A DNA stretch of 64,000 bases, taken from assembly GCA_025890175.1 (NCBI GenBank), contig JANPYM010000011.1, positions 1,220,299 to 1,284,298 of the forward strand. The letters run 5' to 3'. A program made the position numbers and the translations under genes. This document shows, piece after piece, positions 22,369 through 35,015 of the stretch. The DNA is from Ciborinia camelliae. Taxonomy: Eukaryota > Ascomycota > Leotiomycetes > Helotiales > Sclerotiniaceae. Each line of letters begins with the position of its first letter. Position 1 is the first letter of the stretch. Below the pieces are notes generated by a model that had not been told where the DNA came from, did not search any database, and was given only the letters and a program-made list of their open reading frames with translations.

Positions 22369-24154
22369 ATGGCATCCGCGGAAACCATCAAAGAGAAGCC
22401 AGGGGGCAAATCCCTTCTCTCAACATCCGCCGGCGGAGCATCCCTTTTAATTGCATTACAAGCCGGGTCTCGAGCGCTGACATTCATCGTCAACCAGATA
22501 CTTCTCCGATATCTCTCACCTGAGCTCCTCGCTGTGTCGACCCAGCTTGAAGTGTATTCCATCACCGTTCTATTCTTCTCAAGAGAGAGTCTACGTGTTG
22601 CAATACAGCGTCAGACAGACTCAAGTGATGATAACCTCGAGGCCAAACAGGATGGAAACCTACCCATACGGGACAGATATTTGGATAGCCGAACGACTGC
22701 TGGAAAAAGTCAAGCAATTGTGAATTTGTCATATATCTCTATTGCTCTCGGATTGGGATCTACTGTGCTGTTTGGTTGGATCTATGCTAATGCCGGGCAA
22801 ACTGGTGTGGTCGAAACGCCATATTTTCGACAATCCTTGAAGTTGTATGGTGTGGCAGCAATCCTCGAACTGCTCGCTGAGCCATGCTTTGTGGTAGTTC
22901 AGCAGAAATCAGCCTTCAAAATTCGTGCTGCTACTGAGTCGATTGCCACTGTATTAAGATGTATTGTTACCTGTGCCGTGGCAGTTTGGGCTGCACGTCA
23001 CCAGACAGAGTTAGGTGTGATGCCTTTTGCCATTGGTCAAGTAGTATATGCTATTTCGATACTACTGGTATATCTCTTGGGCGTTTGGAATATTGCGTTG
23101 CGGGGAGGATTCTCCTTGACGATCAAGCCTATTGACAGGTATTTTAAAGATCTCTTACAATGTTCTAATCCATGAAGCTAACTCATGGTAGCAAAAAGGA
23201 GAAGTTCATCTATTCTTACTTTTCCAAACCACTCCTGTCCTTAGGAGGAAGTATGATGATACAATCAATGGTGAAACATGTTTTGACCCAAGGCGATACG
23301 TTTCTTATAGCATCTATGGCCACTCAAACGGCCCAAGGCATATATGCACTAGCCAGCAATTATGGAGGTCTCATTGCTCGTTTAGTCTTACAGCCTATCG
23401 AAGAAATGTCCAGAAACTATTTTGGGAAGCTTCTTTCTGTCATTGACGGGAAGCCAACCAAGGAAGCCACCAAGAAAGCTAGTACAGATCTGCATAGGCT
23501 ACTACGGATATATCTTATCTTGTCAGTTGCCGTGGTTTCCGTAGGTCCCACTGTCGCCCCGCTTCTCTTGAACTTCATTGCTGGCCCACGATGGCAGTCG
23601 TCTGGGGCTGGCAATGTCCTCGCAGTCTATTGTTACTATATACCATTACTTGCTTTAAACGGAGTGTGCGAAGCATTTGTAGCAGTTGTTGCTACCGAGG
23701 CCGAAGTTTACAGGCAATCTTTGTGGATGACTGCTTTTTCCGCCGGCTTTGGCGGCGCTGCTTATCTGTTCTTGGGAGTTTTGGACCTTGGCGCCGAAGG
23801 TCTTGTACTGGCAAATATGGCCAACATGCTTTTACGAATCATATGGTGTGGAAATTTTATTCTGGCTTACTGCGGACGCCATGGAGCTAAACTCAAGGTT
23901 ATGGATTTGTTACCACGAAGCAGCACAATGTCACTTGGGGTTGTTACGTATGCCGCACTCGCTCAGATGAAAACAACATTCACGGGTGGACTAGTTGATA
24001 TAATCAAAAGTGGATTGGTGGCAGTGATTTTTGTAATTCTCCTGTAAGTTCTCAGCTGTAGTGCCGATCTATAAACTACTAACCATTACGCCTTGACAGA
24101 GCCACGAGTGAGAAGGGATACCTTCTCGAATGTTACCATACAATTAAAGGCTGA
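22369..24154 (+). CDS. RFT1: RFT1, Man5GlcNAc2-PP-dolichol translocation protein
   Basis: Three exons (22369-23138, 23192-24043, 24100-24154) encode 558 aa. The protein is a polytopic ER membrane protein of the MOP/MATE-like flippase superfamily. Family landmarks are the N-terminal LLIALQAGSRALTFIVNQ followed by LRYLSPELLAVSTQLE. Mid-protein ones are EPCFVVVQQKSAFKIRA, TQGDTFLIA and YALASNYGGLIARLVLQPIEE, and the C-terminus ends EKGYLLECYHTIKG. Genetics in yeast tie Rft1 to getting the Man5 lipid-linked oligosaccharide to the ER lumen for N-glycosylation, though whether it is the flippase itself is disputed. The stop is only 43 bp from the stop of convergent DBP3, so the two 3' UTRs must overlap. 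Confidence 0.92.
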
Positions 24155-24197
24155 CTTTATGTCTTCCGAGCAAAAAAATATCCTAGCCTGTTGCATC

Positions 24198-26050
24198 TCA
24201 ATCAAATGTTATCTTCGTTGCTTTTTTGGTGGTGTCAACATTCTTGAAAAATGCACCGTATGCATCGTGAGCCTTCTTCTTAACAGTAGTCCCAAACTTC
24301 AACAATTCGTCAGGAACTGGTTGATTAGCTGCCTTGAGAACGTTGATCAAACTATGTAAATTGTTAGTGGTTGATCAAATCGAGATTCAAACTTTACTTA
24401 CGCGCCAGACTGAGCCTTGTCATGCTCAGTGAACAATGTAATCGCCAATCCATCTTTGCCAGCTCTGCCAGTTCGACCGATACGATGCACATAATCTTCC
24501 ACAGTAAGAGGGAACGTGCAGTTGATGACCAGCTTGACAGCAGGGATATCTAGACCTCGAGCTGCGACATCTGTGGCCACGAGAACCGGAGTATTGCCAC
24601 TCTTAAAAGCTTCCAGACTTCTTGTCCTTTGTTCTTGACTCAAATCGCCGTGGATACCAGCAACTCGGAAACCTTTCTGTCTGATGAAACCCTCTACTCT
24701 TGTGGCTTCCTTTTTGTACAAACAAAAGACCAGGATCCGGTCATCCTTTTGACTACCACTTTGATATTGCTTGAGTAATTGCATGAGTCTGTATTCCTTG
24801 TCCCTTGGTTCCACAACCTCAACTTTTTGCACAATGCGAGAGTTGGCTCGAAGATCTCCTGTAGGATTGTCGCCGATTGCAATTTTAACAGGGCTAGTCA
24901 TGAAGGTGGAAGCTAACTCGCGAACCGACTCGGGCCAAGTAGCCGTGAACATGAGTGTCTGTCTCTTGCCAATAGAGGGTGTGGTATTGATAATCTTTCT
25001 AATTTCTTCCTCAAACCCCTTATCCAGCATGCGATCAGCTTCATCAAGGACAACATATCTGGCCTTGCTCAAGTCTGCACATCCTTGATTGATGAGATCA
25101 TTGAGACGACCAGGCGTAGCAACAACGATATCAGCAGTTTTCAATGCTCTTATCTGCTCATCCTTGGGGACACCTCCATATACGCAGACGCATTGAAGAC
25201 CAGACGCCTTAGCAAGTTTCACGATCTGCTCATGACTCTGCATAGCCAATTCTCGAGTCGGCGATACGACAACAGCCCTAGGACCTTTGTTCTGTTGATT
25301 TTTGGGTAGAGCTGACATGTAACGTACACAAGGCACGGCGAAAGCCATCGTTTTACCCGAACCAGTCTCAGCAACACCGATTACATCGCGACCAGCGAGC
25401 AAAAATGGCCATGCTGCGGCTTGAATAGGAGTTGGGGCTTTGAAGTCTTTGAACGGAGCTCGTTGCGCAGGGTCGGTGATCGGGAGGTAGTCGAATTTTG
25501 TCAGCGGTCTTAGAGTAGCTGAAGTAGATAGAGGATCCGTGATGGTGATGAAGTTTGTGGTTAAGAAGGAATCTATTTCGCTTTGTGGCAAGCCACTGAG
25601 ATTGGGATCTTCCGTGTAAGTGGTTCCATTTTGTGGCGGAGCAACAATGATGGGAGCTGCAGATTCAATAGATTTGGTATTGCCTGCTTGCTCTTCTCTT
25701 CCTTCCTTCTTCAATGCTTTCAAACGCGCCTTTTCGGCCTTTTTAGCAGCCTTCGCATCTGCGGCAGCATTGGCATCCGATGAGGTCTCAACAGCATTGA
25801 CTTCATCCAATTGCTCCTCCTCTACATCTTTTTCTGCCTCTTGAGCCTTCTTCGCCTTCTTTAGTCGTCTTCTTTCCTTGCGAGCCTCCTTTGATTCTAC
25901 TTCAACCTCGATTGGGGTGGAATCTGTTGCTGGCTCTTCGACATCCTTGGATTTCTTTTCCTTCTTTTCTTTGCGACTCTTTTTGGAGGAAGCCTTGATA
26001 TCGTTATCTCCGGTATTCAATTCCGTGTCTTCCAAAGTACGTTTCGGCAT
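24198..26050 (-). CDS. DBP3: ATP-dependent RNA helicase DBP3
   Basis: Two exons on the minus strand (26050-24402, 24351-24198; 50-nt intron) encode 600 aa. A Lys/Glu-rich N-terminus (1-140) with several basic clusters suits nucleolar targeting. The DEAD-box core follows: Q motif [11 protein letters not shown] (205-215), AETGSGKT (227-234), [19 protein letters not shown] (336-339), [16 protein letters not shown] and HRIGRTGR (522-529). The C-terminus [18 protein letters not shown] and KKATKITFD is characteristic of Dbp3, which assists early pre-rRNA processing of the large subunit in the nucleolus. All helicase motifs are intact. The start Met opens the basic N-terminus; no upstream in-frame candidate is needed. 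Confidence 0.93.
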
Positions 26051-26865
26051 GATTAAAAATCGCGATTGTGGTTGCTTTACACAGTCAAACCTATTTTCTC
26101 CAAAGCAGCAGATGGCTAAACGTTTCCCGCAGAAAAAAAATATTTAGTTTCTGACAAATGATAAGATAAGTATACTACACCGCCTTCGGGGCCCGCTTAG
26201 ACTTTTTCCAGTCTACTTATAATACCTAGGTAGGTCTATCTCATACATAGGTTTAGGTATTACCTAGATAGATAGGTTTTCGTTTTCGTTCCCTTTCCCT
26301 TCCTTTCATCATTTCAATATACCTAGGTATATATATGGCTGTTTCTAGTGAAATCATCTTGTAATTTTTCATTCTTCCTCGCGTGTTTTGCGAATACCCC
26401 TTTATTCCATCAAAACGATATCGATATCATGACTCCCCGCCCGTCTGAGTTCTTCGAGCGTGGGTATAAAATGGCATGGCACGGCACATCATCAAGAAAG
26501 CTGCTTAATTACTCTTTGAAACATCAGCAACGACTAATAAACATAACATTTGGTATCTTATGGTTCACTACAACTTAGTTTCTGAAATGTACCTAGGTAG
26601 CTAGCTGTAAGGGAGGAGAGAACTAAACCTCCCATAAACGATTTGGTAGATGCCCTTTTGGCATTCAATTCATGAGAATACCACCCAGACTAGTCTCATC
26701 TGTCCACTCTTATCATTCTTATCCTCCGCGTCTTTAATAATCTGGTTATCCTATCACCGAGTCATGCTTTTACCTGATTAAACAAGTGCACCTTCCCATC
26801 ATAATACACGTGGAAGGAAAAATTTCCATATCCCCAAATGCGCCTACACTTAAAGAAATAAAAAT
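26051..26865. other. Intergenic: DBP3 upstream and ISU1 downstream
   Basis: Contains three copies of the palindrome ACCTAGGT (26224-26231, 26321-26328, 26593-26600), with partial TAGGTA / CCTAGATAGATAGG derivatives, and CT-rich stretches. No coding sequence is supported; a 76-codon frame at 26348 has no recognisable product. Confidence 0.5.
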
Positions 26866-27524
26866 TTAGACTATTGCTGCCTGAGATTGTGCGGGATCCA
26901 TTACTGTCTCTACATCAATCTTCGGAATGGATGCACCAGTACCTCCAAGGTTTGTAGATCGTGATTTAGGATTCTTGGTGTAATAGTTCGAAATGGCGGA
27001 TTTGATGGCATCTTCAGCAAGCATAGAGCAATGGACTGGGTGGATGTTAGCATATACGATCAGATGAAGATCGTTTGAGAAGACTTACGTTTCACAGGTG
27101 GAAGGCAGAGCTCCTTTGCAATTTCTGTATTTCTCACTCGACCGGCCTCGTCAAGTGTCATTCCTCGAACCAATTCTGTCAAGTATGAAGAGGAAGCAAT
27201 GGCAGAACCACAGCCGAATGTCTTAAACTTCACATCGGAAATGGTATTCGTCTCTGGATCCACTCTAATTTGTAACTTCATCACATCGCCACATGCTGGT
27301 GCGCCGACCAAACCAGTTCCTACATCGCTATCTGTTTTCGACATACTGCCAACATTTCGCGGCCGCGAATAATGATCAAGAACCTTTTCATGATATGATC
27401 TGCGACCAGCGACGAAAGAAGGTGATGCAATTTGAGCAGAGAGAGGTCTTGTCGCGGAGTGACTGGTGGCCGGTAGCGCTCTACCGGCAACGCGGGGTGC
27501 ATTTAACAAAGCTCTTCGAAACAT
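26866..27524 (-). CDS. ISU1: Mitochondrial iron-sulfur cluster scaffold ISU1
   Basis: Two exons on the minus strand (27524-27089, 27035-26866) give 201 aa from MFRRALLNAPRVAGR. The protein holds nascent [2Fe-2S] clusters built by Nfs1-Isd11 in the mitochondrial matrix. The N-terminus is rich in Arg/Ser/Ala without acidic residues, a clear presequence. The mature IscU/NifU-N domain starts at YHEKVLDHYSRPRNVGSM. The three ligand cysteines are present (GAPACGDVMKL, TFGCGSAIASSS, LHCSMLAEDAI), as is LPPVK, the site bound by the Ssq1/HscA-type Hsp70 chaperone; the intron splits codons right after LPPVK. The C-terminal tail after about residue 160 is longer than in yeast Isu1. An in-frame Met 22 codons upstream (27590) exists, but the chosen start gives the better presequence. 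Confidence 0.95.
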
Positions 27525-28814
27525 TTTTGTGGTATGTGATAGAGTGGCGACTGAAAGTTTTAAGGAAGAAAGTCCGATTGTGTGAATCAAAAGCTGATGA
27601 TATAACGATAGATGAACAAGGTGAAAGTGTCGAATTTGATGAGATTTGATGTTTACGCTGAATGATTTGGATGATTTGGAAATTGTGTATAGGTTGTAGG
27701 ATTGTGTGATGATTGATTATTAGATTTGGGGTTAAGATCTGATAATAAATCAAATCAAATAGAATTTTGAAAGAAATAAGTGGACGCAAGGATAAGGGAA
27801 AAGAGCGCGGAATTCACGGAGCTCGGAGTTTAAAGAAAGTCCTAATGAAGCTTAGCGTCAAGCGTCATTCAACGATATCTTGCAACCACCGATAAAGGTA
27901 AGATGGATCAACCAATCATTAAATTATATTATTACTACCTATTAAAGAATTGAAAAGAAAAGACCGACCGATGCGGAGATAAGGTCAGGTAGATAGGTAA
28001 CCTTAGGGTGGCATACGTAAAATAGATTAGGTAATCATCGAATCAATTGCCTATAATTCTCTCTTATATGTAACAGCCCAGTTCAGCTCACTCGGGCTTG
28101 GGCCAAAGCGGGCAGCTAGGTACCTGGTAGGTAGGTCGGTATGTAGGTAGTACAGATATAAATTCCAAATTCTTTTATTTGAAGGCAAGGCAAGGCAAGG
28201 CACGTGGTGGCGAGATGGGTACCTATGATAGGTAGAGGTAGCTAGTATCATGTAGGAAAGCAAGCAAGACTGCTGCCACACCTACACCCGTGATACCGCG
28301 AGTTTTTTTGAAACCACTAGGTAATCTTAGGTACCCGACGCGTACTTACCTAGATACCGTACCGTGCCGTACCGTACCGTACCCTTTCTTACCGTACCGT
28401 ACCCTTTCTTACCGTACCGTACCCTTTCTTACCGTACCGTACCCTTTCTTACCTTATCTACTAATTACCAGACACTATCTAAGGTACTCCTTCCTACTCC
28501 TACTCCTACTCAGTAGATGTATCCTTCCTTATCTTAGCTTACTAGTACTTTCTACCTGTAGAAGCTTTTACTACCCCACCAAACGACGGGACATCCCACA
28601 TCCCACATCCACTTCCACATCCACATCCCACATTCCGCTTTCCCGTTTATAACTTATTAGCAGGTAGCAAGAAGTTCATATCAACACCAAAATCAACATC
28701 AACATCAACATCAGCCTCACCTTCACCCCCAACCTCAACTTCAATAGTTATTCATTCCTTCCATAACAATTTAAACTTAGGTATTAGGGAACGTTACGAT
28801 AATTTGAAGAGAAA
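27525..28814. promoter_or_regulatory. Divergent ISU1 / UBP14 upstream region
   Basis: A 1.3-kb bidirectional region. It contains AGGCA/GGTAG short repeats near 28100-28210, a four-unit 20-bp tandem repeat (28371-28450), and CCACATC / ATCAACATCA-type runs at 28590-28720 just before UBP14. No coding region is supported: the 120-codon frame at 28290-28652 is a translation of the tandem repeat. Confidence 0.5.
28371..28450. repeat. Perfect 4 x 20-bp minisatellite
   Basis: Four identical copies of ACCGTACCGTACCCTTTCTT, preceded by partial ACCGT units from about 28356. It lies 365 bp before the UBP14 start. Perfect copies imply recent expansion. Confidence 0.9.
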
Positions 28815-31390
28815 ATGTCTTGTAAGCATGTTGATGCAGCTGGTAAGTTCTTTTCACCCTAGCCGGAACGCAAGATAACTCTAGTATGATAACTAACGCT
28901 TCCCTTCTCTCCCCAGAGCTACGTCCCCCAGGACATAGCCAAGCTGTGTACCGCGAAGATTGCACACAGTGCTTTGACTCCTTGGTAAGTATCATATATC
29001 TCATTCTCTTTGCAAAAATCACCCTTTTATCTTAGCAGCTTTGCCCAAATAAATTGCAAGGTCTGACCTTCTCCTACTAGGATGACTCCACTGGTTTGGA
29101 CGTTTGTCTTTTCTGCTTCAATGGTGGCTGCACTGGCGACAGAAATCATTCTCAACTACACGAGACAATTAAAAACCATCCTTTGGTTCTCAATATTCGA
29201 AGAACAAGACGCCATGTGGTTCGAGATGAGCCCCCTCAAAAAATGTCCAGATTAGCCATTGCTGCGGAAACTGAAGCCGATCGATACGAGTACCACACAA
29301 AAGTTCGCTGTTATGAATGTGCGGTTGACGATATCGACAAAACTTCCGGTAAACTAGCTGCGGTGGTGGATGGTGTAATGAAAGCAAATACATTTTCAAG
29401 GCAGGAAGAAGTGAAGGCTTGGGAGCAAGAGTTTACATCTTGTGAACATATCCTTACCTTGCAACAAGAAGGCGCACGTCAAATACAGTCTCAAGATCTA
29501 GGTCACTGTTCTCTTTGCGATCTTAAAGAGAACCTGTGGCTTTGCTTGCACTGTGGTAACTTGGGATGTGGACGAGCACAATTCGGGGGACTTAAGGGGC
29601 ACTCCCATGGCCTGGAGCATAAAAGACAAACTGGACATGCAGTTGCGGTAAAACTAGGATCAATTACTTCCGATGGTACGGCTGATGTTTACTGCTATGC
29701 GTGTGACGAGGAACGAATCGATGAAGATCTTGGTAAACATCTTGCTCATTGGGGAATTATGCTCGCCGAACGCGAGAAGACCGAAAAAAGTTTGATGGAG
29801 ATGCAAGTCGACGAAAACTTGCGTTGGGAGTTTTCAATGACTGACGAAGAAGGACACGAATTGAAGAAGCTGTTTGGCGATGGATTTACAGGTTTGAAGA
29901 ATTTAGGCAATAGCTGCTACCTAGCAAGTGCTCTCCAATGCCTTTTCGATTTGCCCGAATTTAAAAAACGTTATTTATTACCAAACGCAGATCTACCTAT
30001 TGTTGAAGATCCAGCTCAGGACCTGGAGACACAATTGCGCAAGTTGGCTGATGGCCTACTTTCGGGCAGATACTCATTCCCCGATTCCTCTACCAATCAT
30101 TCAGGGTTGAATGGCGTTGCAGATCAGAAGGGCTTGGCACCTTCGATGTTGAAGTATTTAGTTGGCAGAGGTCATTCCGAGTTCTCAACCATGCGCCAGC
30201 AGGATGCTTTCGAGTTTCTCCTTCATGTCTTTAAATTGATCACACGTTCTCAGCACACAGCCCCATTTGAAGATCCCACGCGAGCCTTTCGATTCGTCAT
30301 GGAGCAGCGCTTGCAGTGTTTAGGCTGCAAAAAGGTGCGATACCGTACGGACGAGCAAGATAACATATCCATTCCCGTACCAGTCAGAAAATTAAAGGTG
30401 ATCGCCAGTACAGATGGTGAGAGGGTGGATGAGTATGAAGCTGTAACTTTGAAAGAATGTCTAGATAGTTTCACGTCTGAGGAGATTGTGGAACTTACCT
30501 GTCCGGCATGCGGCAGTAAAGATGGATTTTCCAAGCGATCACTCTTTCAAACATTCCCAGAAGTTCTAGCTGTGAATGCTAGAAGGTTTGTTCTTGTCAA
30601 CTGGGTGCCCACAAAGGTTGACGTTCCTGTCGTTGTTGGAGACGATAAGTTTCTTCTAGATGATTATCGGTCGCGTGGTCCGATATCTTCAGAATCGTTT
30701 CTTCCCGATGATGATGAGCCAAGTCAGCCTTTGTTCTCTGCAAATGTAGAAGCTTCACAACAGCTCCAAGCCATGGGATTTCCGGTGAACCGTTGCGAGA
30801 AAGCCTTGCACGCTACTGGCAACAATGACGCGAACGCCGCAATGGAGTGGCTCTTTGCACATATGGACGATGCAGACATCGATGATCCATTAGATTTGAG
30901 CTCCGGCCAAGCCACAGCTACTACAGCTGATCCCGAGAAAATCGAAATGTTAGGCGCCATGGGCTTTGGACCCCCACAAGCGCGAAAGGCGTTGAAAGAA
31001 ACTAACGGTGACATGGAACGAGCTGTAGAATGGCTTTTTAGTCATCCAGACGACCAGGGCGAGTTCGATGATGATGTAACCGCTGTCGATAACAATGTCA
31101 CCAAAACTTTTCCCGCTGGAAGTGCTGTATTGCCTGCCGTATTCCAACTCCAATCTATCATTTGCCACAAAGGATCCAGTATACACGCGGGGTAAGTTTT
31201 TTAATTTCCCAAAAGTAATGGCAGAATTAATCATATATACAGTCACTACGTTGCATTCATTCGTAAAGAGATCCCTGAAGATAAAGCAACATCGTGGGTG
31301 CTCTATAATGATGAGAAGGTGGTAAAGGCGAATGACGTCGAGGAGATGAAGAAGTTCGCATATGTTTACTTTTTCAGACGAGTTGATTAA
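28815..31390 (+). CDS. UBP14: Ubiquitin carboxyl-terminal hydrolase UBP14 (USP5-like)
   Basis: Four exons (28815-28842, 28917-28984, 29081-31191, 31243-31390) encode 784 aa. The enzyme disassembles free, unanchored ubiquitin chains and so feeds the ubiquitin pool and prevents proteasome clogging. It has an N-terminal variant zinc finger and then a ZnF-UBP (about 172-245; CSLCDLKENLWLCLHCGN, GCGRAQFGGLKGHSHGLEHK). The USP core has its catalytic Cys in GLKNLGNSCYLASALQC (Cys311), with QQDAFEFLLHVF, two paired Cys motifs and the catalytic His in HYVAFIRKE (His737, exon 4). Two UBA domains (about 590-635 and 655-695) are inserted inside the core, as in USP5. All catalytic elements are intact. It converges on the dipeptidase gene, with 249 bp between stops. 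Confidence 0.95.
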
Positions 31391-31639
31391 GCGAAAATGG
31401 GGAGCATGAGATGGCATACAGCGGTTACGGTTTGTAAATGATGATGAAGAAATGATGGACATGATAACGGCAATAGAGAATACAACAACAGAACAGTATG
31501 ATAGCATGATGGGCGTGCAGTCCATAAATAAAAGTCATTGTGTTTACCAGACAGAGTGTCATGATAAACTGCATAAAAACATATCGTTTGCCTGATTAAG
31601 ACGAATAGCAATCTAAAGAGATTGCTCGGGCATTGCTTT

Positions 31640-33248
31640 TCACTGCTCCACCATTGGCTCCTCGGCCACATAGTGTAAATATGCACCCAACAACTTGATA
31701 CCCTCAATGTAATTTCTCTTGTCCAGTTTCTCGTTGATTGAGTGGGCCGCGTCAGTAGAACTGCCCATAGGCAGGAGGAGGACATTCTTGCCAGTCGCCT
31801 GCTCGAAAGTCAAGGTGACGGGAATACTAAGTAGAACATCAGCATACATTGGCAGCACTCTCAGTAAACAGTGCAACTTACCTTCCTCCCTCTCGGGTCA
31901 AATCAGGCTTGACACCCCATACTCTTTCAACAGCTTTTGCAGCGCTGGAAAAGTTCCAATGTTTTGGACTAGCGACCCACCACTTACCAGCATGTTGCAA
32001 GAAGCAATTTATGGTATTCTTGCTTCCCAGTTTCTTGAATTGCTCATCGACATACTTGAAAACAAGGCGATCCACGTCTTCAGGTTCCATGTTTGGTACA
32101 GTTCGAATAGAGAACTTTCCGGTCACCTTGGCAGGGATAACTGTCTTGGCACCTGGTTGAGAGAATGCACCTTCAATTCCATGAACTGACAACGATGGAT
32201 ATCTCCAGCGGGCCATAAGGGTGCTCTCCTTATCGGTGTGAATGGTTGTCTCACTACCTAAAGATTCATGTAGGTTGTCCATGGTGAATGCAATATCACC
32301 GTAAAGGGATTTCTCCTCGTCTGTGAGGGGAGCAACAAGCTCGGCCAAGCCTGGTATCTGAATTTTGCCATCTGTATCTACGAGACTGCCAAGCACCCGA
32401 ACCATATCAGTCATTGGCTCTTGAGCTGTGCCTCCAAACACTCCACTATGGAGATCTTGGCCAGGCCCTGAAATTTCAACGGAATAATAACTGCAACCAC
32501 GAAGGCCTGTATAGAGTCAATCAGTATAACATGAGACCAAGTAAATGAAGGCCTTGAGAGTATTCGGGGAAGAAAAAATGGTGCTCGAAAACAAACGGAG
32601 AATGAGATTGCTAAAGAGCTTACCATAAGTAAGACATGGCTTCTCGGTGCCAAGCCAGTAGTTATCAGATATACACACAGCATCTGTATCTGCGAAGAAC
32701 TTGTCGGCCTCTTCTTTAATAAAGTAGTCCAAGCCTTCTGAGCCGTACTCCTCCATTCCCTCGAAGCACATCAACAAATTGACTGGGAACTCAACACCAG
32801 CCTTCTGGTGAGCTTCGATTGCATTGAGCCAACCAAGAACTGGACCCTTATCATCCGTACTTCCTCTGCCATACATTCTTCCTTTATCATCGATGGTAAG
32901 TTCGAATGGTTCTGTGGCCCAACCATCCTCTTTTCCAGCAGGTTGTACATCGTAGTGACCGTAGACGAGAATGGTGCGCTTCTTCTTATCATTGCCATAT
33001 CGTGCAATAACGACAGGAGGAAGCTCTAGATGCTCCTTGCCAGGTTGCTTGCCTAGTGGACGTTTTTCGACATGGGCGCCAAGTGCAGTGAGCTCATCAG
33101 CTAGGAACTCTCCCATACGAACAACATCGGGTCTGCGTTCCTCATCTGCGGAAACAGATGGAATAGCAACTGCTTTGCGAAGTCTCTCAATAAAGTGATC
33201 TGACAGAGAGTCTACTTGCTTGAAGTAGCCATCGAGTTGAGGTGCCAT
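31640..33248 (-). CDS. DUG1: M20 metallopeptidase, Cys-Gly / CNDP-type dipeptidase (DUG1-like)
   Basis: Three exons on the minus strand (33248-32624, 32506-31882, 31826-31640) give 478 aa from [15 protein letters not shown], matching yeast Dug1 (481 aa). It hydrolyses dipeptides such as Cys-Gly in glutathione turnover and needs divalent metal. Di-metal ligands are visible: His in [10 protein letters not shown], Asp in [14 protein letters not shown], the EE pair in [11 protein letters not shown], Asp in ISDNYWLG, and the distal His in [24 protein letters not shown] is also conserved. The reading frame continues upstream without a stop to a Met at 33449, adding 67 residues that are basic, Ser-rich and carry only one acidic residue, like a mitochondrial presequence. 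Two start sites giving cytosolic and mitochondrial forms are therefore possible. Strictly, CNDP2-like carnosinase is the same family. Confidence 0.92.
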
Positions 33249-34983
33249 TTTTACTTTCCGAGCTTGGTGTAACTTGATTGCGGGGGTGAGATAGGTTGAG
33301 ATTCGGATACGTGAGGGACTGTAAAGATTTGGAAAACAGGATACTGGCTTGAGATGAGTTAACGCTTCAAGAGACCTAGCAGCAAATTTTGATCGTTGTA
33401 GGATCGTTGATATTGACTTTGTTGAGATTCGCGGTTTGATTGTAAACATGAGAATATTGAGGATATACGGAGTAGTACTGTACAGCTGGAGTGTCAGTAC
33501 TGTAATAAATTTAAACTCCCAAGGTTATGATTACGAGCTTCCTGATTTGGAGATGGTGGGGTTCCAAGGTTTACCTACCTAGGTAGCCGGTACACAGTAG
33601 AATTGATAAGGTTAATAATAATGGGCGGCGGCCAGCAACGGGCCAACAATGAGATCCATACTATTAGTCAGCACCTGCCATTAGGTAATGATCAATTATC
33701 CAACAAGGTATTCATTTGATGAATATCATGATCCATATCCATATCACCTGCGGGCATGCTTATACTGTATATATCATTTCACATGATATTATTATATCCT
33801 CATGACAATCAAATTATCTCTTTGTATATCGTATACTGCATACCATCTATCGCATACCAATTTCAGATTATTTGTTGAGAGTTATGTTAGGTGTGTTCTG
33901 TTCTGCTCTGCTCTGCTCTGTTCTGCTCTGTTATGTTTCATTGCCTTCAAGGCTTCAACGGTCAGTCAATTCCAATACTGTCCATAAAAATTCCATATAT
34001 GGTCGATTTCTCAATTTAGATACATCCTCATTGTTTCAAAAAGTCCAAGAAAGAAACGTTGATCATCTCCCCACCTCTCATTATTTTGAGCAGCTCGCAG
34101 ATCGCAGATCGCAGATTCCAGAATTGGGGGCGGCGGCTTGAGACTTGAGACTTGAGACTTGATGCAACAGGTGGATGGTTCTGCACATCTTGTGAACTTT
34201 AAGGGGGGTAGCATGCTAACATCATCCATCACACAGTTTCAAGTTTTGAATAGCTTGAAATTAATAATCTCGTTCACAAATCCTTCCACATGAGAACCAT
34301 GCTATTCTCAAGATAACGGTAAGTCTGTCTACCCACTCATCCTCATACCAGCATTTGCCATGACCATGACCACGATCACGGATAGATCGATCTCATGCAT
34401 ATGTCCGCAGCAAGCAGCAGCCAACTTAGAATAACAATGCACACAAGGACAACATCAACTCCTGCCTACAGAACTTGCTGCCCATTATGTTTCTATTTTT
34501 GTTGGCTAAGTTACTTCATCTTACGTGATAAATCGGAATATTCGTAGATGTTGTTCAGGTACCATGCAGTAGTCGGGAGAATATCTGCAATTCTACTCTA
34601 CTCTACTCGGAACTGCATTACTTTACCGTACCATCACGCTATTGATCTTACTCAGCGCACCAAAGAATGGAACTTTTCCTATTATCCTTTCCACCATTTT
34701 TATCTTTATCTGTCCCCTTTCAAACATTCTCGAAACCTATTTTGAGACGAGGCTATAACATGAAGTGTTATTACATATATCACAACTTACATTGAGGCGC
34801 AGCTCAAAGGTGGTGTGGGGTCACCTCCATTGCATATCCACTGGATCTCTGCATATGTCCAAATTCAGGTACCGCATCATAATATTCGGGTATACAATAA
34901 TGTAGATAGCTCTACAGTCACTTCAGGGGCACAATCCTCGATTGAGTTCGTCACAATTCGCTCCTCGATCTCCGGGTCCGGCG

Positions 34984-35015
34984 ACTAGACTAGACTAGAC
35001 TAGACTAGACTAGAC
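34984..35015. repeat. CTAGA microsatellite
   Basis: About six perfect 5-bp units in 32 bp. It contains no gene. Confidence 0.95.

Noticed and set aside
24198..24351. Possible frameshift in the last exon of DBP3
   Set aside because: My first reading seemed to show an extra base near 24300. Re-reading the frame against the opposite-strand translation showed none; exons sum to 1803 nt.
27320..27649. Open frames opposite or overlapping ISU1
   Set aside because: Shadows of the ISU1 exon, whose conserved cysteines and LPPVK motif fix the strand and frame.
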